Assembly: GCA_003152975.1 (NCBI GenBank)
Contig: PMBP01000242.1
Span: 2,719 to 12,206, forward strand
Direction: 5' to 3'
Length of the DNA: 9,488 nucleotides
Source of the DNA: Phycisphaerales bacterium
GTDB lineage: Bacteria; Planctomycetota; Phycisphaerae; Sedimentisphaerales; Anaerohalosphaeraceae
Part shown: piece by piece, positions 6,798 to 9,488 of the stretch
Layout: each line of letters starts with the position of its first letter
Position numbering within the stretch: the first letter of the stretch is position 1
The notes under the pieces: generated by a model
Databases searched by the model: none
What the model was told of the DNA's origin: nothing
What the model saw: the letters and a program-made list of their open reading frames with translations, nothing else
Translations under genes and position numbers: made by a program

Positions 6798-7463
6798 TCA
6801 ACTTTCCATGCTCTCGACATCGTGCGGCAGGTCCTCCAGCGGACAGCCCGAGCACCGCGCCCGCGTCCTGCAGTATTCCTTGCCCAGCCGCACCAGCAGG
6901 GCATGAAACTCATTATACAGCGCCGTGTCGTGCGGGACGAGGGATTCCATCATTTCGCGGACGGTCTCATACTCCGCCGGGCCTTCCAGCAGGCGGTGTC
7001 GCCCGAGTATCCGGCAGGTGTAGGCATCGACCACGAACACCGGCATCCCGAACGCGTAGAGCAAAATCGAATCGGCGGTCTCGGGCCCGATGCCGTGAAT
7101 TTCCAGCAGTTGTTCCCGCAGCATCGACGGGTTCCGGTCCGCCAGCGCGTCAAGGTTTCCCCCGCAGGAGTCGAACAGCCAGTCCAGAAAGCTCGCCAGC
7201 CGCCGCGCCTTGACATTGTAGTATCCCGCCGGCCGGATCAGCTCGGACAGTTCCTCGAACGCCAGCGCGTGCAGGCCCCTGGGCGACAGGGCCCCGGCGT
7301 CCCTGAGATTTCCGATCGCCTTCTCGACATTCGTCCAGTTGGTGTTCTGCGTCAGGATCGCCCCGACGATCACCTCGAAGGGCGTCTGGCCCGGCCACCA
7401 GCGCTGCGGGCCGAAGCGGTCGTACAGCCGCCGATAAATCACCATCAATGGATTGTCGCGCAT
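6798..7463 (-). CDS. Endonuclease III-related HhH-GPD DNA glycosylase (COG2231-like)
   Basis: This 221-residue base-excision repair glycosylase has the helix-hairpin-helix 'EIHGIGPETADS' (121-132) and the catalytic aspartate Asp146 in 'FVVDAYTCRI'. The spacing to the active-site lysine position of endonuclease III is preserved (18 residues), but that residue is Glu128. This argues for a glycosylase without beta-lyase activity, as in the endonuclease III-related group that includes Helicobacter 3-methyladenine glycosylase MagIII. Other hallmarks are 'FEVIVGAILTQNTNW' (29-43) and 'YNVKARRL' (82-89). The C-terminus has Cys198, Cys204 and Cys207 but no fourth cysteine, so a standard 4Fe-4S site looks incomplete. 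The start ATG 7463-7461 has GAGGA just upstream. It ends 17 nt before the sugar transferase gene. Confidence 0.92.
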   Translation of the reverse strand: MRDNPLMVIYRRLYDRFGPQRWWPGQTPFEVIVGAILTQNTNWTNVEKAIGNLRDAGALSPRGLHALAFEELSELIRPAGYYNVKARRLASFLDWLFDSCGGNLDALADRNPSMLREQLLEIHGIGPETADSILLYAFGMPVFVVDAYTCRILGRHRLLEGPAEYETVREMMESLVPHDTALYNEFHALLVRLGKEYCRTRARCSGCPLEDLPHDVESMES

Positions 7464-7487
7464 CGGTTCCTCGTCGCGGGTTTTTCC

Positions 7488-7516
7488 TTTACATTCCGAG
7501 CCGCCGGCCGTACTGT
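7488..7516 (+). promoter_or_regulatory. Candidate sigma70-type promoter for the CPBP protease gene
   Basis: TTTACA at 7488-7493 (five of six to TTGACA) and TACTGT at 7511-7516 (three of six to TATAAT, keeping the key T1, A2 and T6) are separated by 17 nt. They are in the 102-nt gap between divergent genes and would give a leader of roughly 40 nt before ATG 7566. I found no convincing promoter on the opposite strand for the glycosylase. Confidence 0.4.
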
Positions 7517-7565
7517 ACTGTTCGACGGATCGTCCCATCCGACATCCTGCGGATGGCCGGAAAAC

Positions 7566-8510
7566 ATGAAGCGTGCCATGGCTCGGCGAAAAAAAAATAC
7601 CGCGAAACGAAATCGCAGTCAACTGATATCCTTTATGCCGGGGTCCTACCTGGACCGGACCAGCCGGCCAATCTATGCGCTCGCCTTCCTGGCGGGCTTT
7701 ATCATTTTCTACGAACTGGGCACCCTTCTGATCAATCCCGAGGCCCTGCAGCGGTCCCTGACCCTGCTTAAGGGCCGGGTCGTCACCTTCCTCTGGATCC
7801 AGGGGCTTCTGGAGTATATCGGCTTTACGCGCCAGATGACCTGGATCGCAACGCCGCTGGTCGTTGTCGTGATCCTGCTGGCCCTGCAGCTGACCTCGCG
7901 GACTTCCTGGCGCGTCCGCTTCAAGGATTTTTTTCCCATGAGCGTCGAGTGCACCGTCATGGCGGTGCCCTTGGTGGTCCTGAGTCTGATGTTCAACAGC
8001 CGTCCGGCCGAGCCGCCGGCCCCCGCCCGGCCCATCGCGACCGTGCTGGCCGCGCCGATCCTGCCGCCGGTATCGGTTGTAGCGGCCGTGCCATCCGCGA
8101 CCGCCACGACGGAATTGCGGCCGTCGAAGTTTGATTCCCTCCTGACCGATATCGTCACCGCCATCGGCGCCGGCATCTACGAAGAACTTGTCTTTCGCCT
8201 GATGTTGCTGATCCTGTTGATGATGATCTTTCAGGACCTGCTCAATTTTTCCGACTCACAGGCCATCGTCTTTTCGATCGTCATCTCCGCGATTCTCTTC
8301 AGTCTCCACCATCACTGGATGTTCATCGACGGCCGCTTCCAGACCGGCGAGCCGTTCCTGCCGGTTCCCTTCGTCTTCCGCACCCTGGCCGGAATCTACT
8401 TTGCCATCCTCTACGCCGTCCGCGGCTTTGGAATCGCCGCCGGCACTCATGCCTTCTACGATATTATCGCCGCCCTGATCAAGGCATATATCATCAACGG
8501 TCATGCGTAA
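7566..8510 (+). CDS. CPBP family intramembrane glutamic endopeptidase (CAAX protease/Rce1-like)
   Basis: The 314-residue polytopic membrane protein carries the CPBP catalytic motifs: EExxxR at Glu206-Glu207...Arg211 ('YEELVFR'), FxxxH at Phe245...His249, and HxxxD at His295...Asp299 ('HAFYD'). Membrane segments lie near 37-57, 92-109, 128-143, 195-222, 231-249, 268-285 and 289-310. The first 19 residues are very basic, which favours a cytoplasmic N-terminus. An unusual Pro/Ala-rich segment (147-182) separates the N-terminal helices from the catalytic core. Family members cleave peptides within membranes, and some process bacteriocins or sorted proteins; the substrate here is unknown. I take ATG 7566 as the start; ATG 7578 is an in-frame alternative, and both ribosome sites are weak. 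An A9 run (7589-7597) lies near the start. Confidence 0.9.
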   Translation: MKRAMARRKKNTAKRNRSQLISFMPGSYLDRTSRPIYALAFLAGFIIFYELGTLLINPEALQRSLTLLKGRVVTFLWIQGLLEYIGFTRQMTWIATPLVVVVILLALQLTSRTSWRVRFKDFFPMSVECTVMAVPLVVLSLMFNSRPAEPPAPARPIATVLAAPILPPVSVVAAVPSATATTELRPSKFDSLLTDIVTAIGAGIYEELVFRLMLLILLMMIFQDLLNFSDSQAIVFSIVISAILFSLHHHWMFIDGRFQTGEPFLPVPFVFRTLAGIYFAILYAVRGFGIAAGTHAFYDIIAALIKAYIINGHA

Positions 8511-8626
8511 TTTTTTTACGATTTTCGCAAATTAATTTTCGCGTTGTTACTCCTTATTCTCCGGCCATTTGCGACATTTCGGTCCGATAAACGCCACCGA
8601 CCTCCTTTTCAATACTGATAAACTCC
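8511..8626. other. AT-rich gap after the CPBP gene
   Basis: The CPBP stop codon runs directly into T7 (8511-8517), and a short inverted repeat CGTAA/TTACG (8506-8510 with 8516-8520) spans the stop. ATTTTCGC occurs twice (8521-8528 and 8535-8542, 14-nt period). The stretch 8509-8540 is far more AT-rich than the surrounding genes. I see no strong GC hairpin before the T run, so an intrinsic terminator is possible but not demonstrated. No open reading frame with a ribosome site is seen. Confidence 0.3.
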
Positions 8627-8656
8627 TTGATTTTGCCCCCCCCTTTGGGGTATAAT
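8627..8656 (+). promoter_or_regulatory. Near-consensus sigma70 promoter of the DUF2617-like gene with a poly-C spacer
   Basis: A perfect TATAAT (8651-8656) sits 18 nt downstream of TTGATT (8627-8632). Initiation near 8663 would leave a leader of about 40 nt, with GGAAGG at 8692-8697 placed 5 nt before ATG 8703. The spacer contains eight consecutive C residues (8636-8643), then TTT and GGGG, forming a small CCCC-TTT-GGGG palindrome. Confidence 0.65.
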
Positions 8657-8702
8657 TCCTGTAGTGGATTTGGCCATATTTTGGGCTTAGTGGAAGGCGG
8701 TT

Positions 8703-9251
8703 ATGGAAGCACCGAATACGAATATTGCCGTCAGCGAGTTGACCTTCTCGCTCTATCAGCGTCCGTTGCATCCGGAGCTGTTTGACATCTATTCCCGCCG
8801 TCTGGTCAAGACGGAAAAATACGAAGCGACTATCTGGGCGACCGGCTGTTCTCATGTTGTCCAGGTCAGTTCCCAGGATCTGTGGTTGGCCGAGCTGATC
8901 TCGCTGCCGGCGCAGCTTTTGCCCAAGCGGGGCCTGATCGAACGCTTCCAGTTCCGCGGCCAGCGGAGCCACAAGTGCACCTTGAGCCGGGGCCTGAGCT
9001 ACATGACCGATTTCCAGATCGAGAAGATGAGCCCCAACCTCTACCGCAAGAGCCACATGGATCTGGAGCGTTTCGCCCGCAACCGCGGGATGTTCGTCCG
9101 CTTTCCGAAGATGGCTGTCGGGGGCCTGGAGCCGTTTAGTTACATCGACTTCGAGGCCCGTCCGGAAGAGCTGCACCTGCACGCCTTCCACGCCTTTCCC
9201 GACCAGGTCACCATCATCAAGACCCAGTCCCTCGTCGATTTCCACTCCTGA
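8703..9251 (+). CDS. DUF2617 family protein, function unknown
   Basis: This 182-residue soluble protein resembles DUF2617, a family without known biochemical function that I associate with planctomycete genomes. Supporting segments are 'FSLYQRPLHPELFDIY' (15-30), the beta-rich 'YEATIWATGCSHVVQV' (40-55) and 'FEARPEELHLHAFHAFPD' (149-166). It has no signal peptide, membrane segment or catalytic motif that I can name. The strand-rich start, a basic middle (around residues 74-100) and the 'LHLHAFHAFP' histidine cluster near the end are notable. The start ATG 8703 is backed by a GGAAGG ribosome site and the promoter upstream. It appears to be a single-gene unit, followed by a hairpin-rich convergent gap. 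The family call is from memory of the pattern. Confidence 0.7.
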   Translation: MEAPNTNIAVSELTFSLYQRPLHPELFDIYSRRLVKTEKYEATIWATGCSHVVQVSSQDLWLAELISLPAQLLPKRGLIERFQFRGQRSHKCTLSRGLSYMTDFQIEKMSPNLYRKSHMDLERFARNRGMFVRFPKMAVGGLEPFSYIDFEARPEELHLHAFHAFPDQVTIIKTQSLVDFHS

Positions 9252-9268
9252 AATCAAGCGTGGGGTTG

Positions 9269-9340
9269 ATTGGATCTTCGGCATCCCAATGATCGGAGGG
9301 GAACCCCTCTGTTCGCCCCTCGCGCGTTTCCACGCGGAGG
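9269..9340. terminator. Cluster of three hairpins in the convergent gap, possible bidirectional terminator
   Basis: Hairpin 1 (9269-9290) has an eight-pair stem with two bulged C residues, capped by a C(TTCG)G tetraloop. Hairpin 2 (9296-9309) is GAGGGG-AA-CCCCTC. Hairpin 3 (9318-9340) is CCTC and CGCG paired with CGCG and GAGG around TTTCCA, with one bulged G. They lie between the DUF2617-like stop (9251) and the GH16 stop (9390), which converge. No T tract follows any of them on either strand, so classical intrinsic termination is doubtful. Confidence 0.4.
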
Positions 9341-9389
9341 TCAGTCCGGCGATTCCGTCAATCCGATCCCAATACCCTCTTCCCTCGAT

Positions 9390-9488
9390 TCATGGGGCCT
9401 TCTGGTACACCCGGACAAAATCGACATACATATCGGCCTGTCCGTACCGCGACAGATCGACCGGCCAGCCGCCGCCGGTGGCCAGATT
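9390..9488 (-). CDS. Glycoside hydrolase family 16-type protein, C-terminal 32 codons only
   Basis: The gene enters from beyond the right edge and its stop (TGA) is at 9392-9390. The visible residues include 'NLATGGGWPVDLS' and, near the end, 'MYVDFVRVYQKAP'. This closing pattern, with a GG-W-P segment followed by M-x-VD-x-VRVYQ, is characteristic of the last beta strands of GH16 laminarinase/beta-glucanase domains, which cleave beta-1,3 or beta-1,4 glucans and galactans. The catalytic ExDxxE motif would lie outside the window and cannot be checked. It is convergent with the DUF2617-like gene. Confidence 0.8.
   Translation of the reverse strand, partial: NLATGGGWPVDLSRYGQADMYVDFVRVYQKAP

Noticed and set aside
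6781..6855. N-terminal extension of the sugar transferase
   Set aside because: It overlaps the glycosylase 3' end out of frame, and the family's membrane helix begins directly after ATG 6780.
6822..7565. Long N-terminal extension of the CPBP protease
   Set aside because: It runs antisense through the glycosylase gene; the membrane protein proper begins at 7566 after a plausible promoter.

Overview
The window is GC-rich bacterial chromosomal DNA. It most resembles Planctomycetota or a related PVC-type genome. The grounds are an apparent DUF2617-family protein, a TIGR03790-family exported protein (reported only from exosortase-bearing lineages, planctomycetes among them), and a GH16-type C-terminus. 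This assignment is an inference from protein resemblance; no rRNA or other phylogenetic marker is present.

Left edge, 1-793. The 3' two-thirds of a tRNA-Ser(CGA) ends at 66. It is followed after 21 nt by an overlapping gene pair: a minimal nucleotidyltransferase (GSX10DXD motif) and a HEPN-domain protein. This is the layout of MNT/HEPN toxin-antitoxin modules.

Plus-strand block, 870-4648. Five tightly packed genes are probably one transcription unit: a TerB-like protein, hisH, hisF (7-nt overlap), a polytopic membrane protein, and a VanZ-like membrane protein. HisH and HisF form the glutamine amidotransferase and cyclase halves of imidazole glycerol phosphate synthase in histidine biosynthesis. 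No other his genes are in the window.

Minus-strand block, 7463-4551. Three close genes, read right to left, encode an endonuclease III-related HhH-GPD glycosylase, a small monotopic bacterial sugar transferase, and a TIGR03790 exported protein. The last gene overlaps the VanZ gene tail to tail by 98 nt. TIGR03790, a sugar transferase, a VanZ-like protein and a CPBP (CAAX-type) protease lying together suggest a link to exosortase/PEP-CTERM surface export and exopolysaccharide, although no exosortase is in the window.

Right block, 7566-9488. A CPBP intramembrane protease is divergent from the glycosylase. A DUF2617-like gene follows, with its own near-consensus promoter whose spacer contains a C8 tract. 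A hairpin-rich convergent intergenic region comes next, and then the last 32 codons of a minus-strand glycoside hydrolase family 16 protein that runs off the window.

There is no CRISPR array, IS element, rRNA or clear phage gene. The longest stretch without a gene is about 190 nt. The strongest second-look items are the MNT/HEPN pair abutting the tRNA gene, the poly-C promoter spacer, and the exosortase-flavoured neighbourhood.
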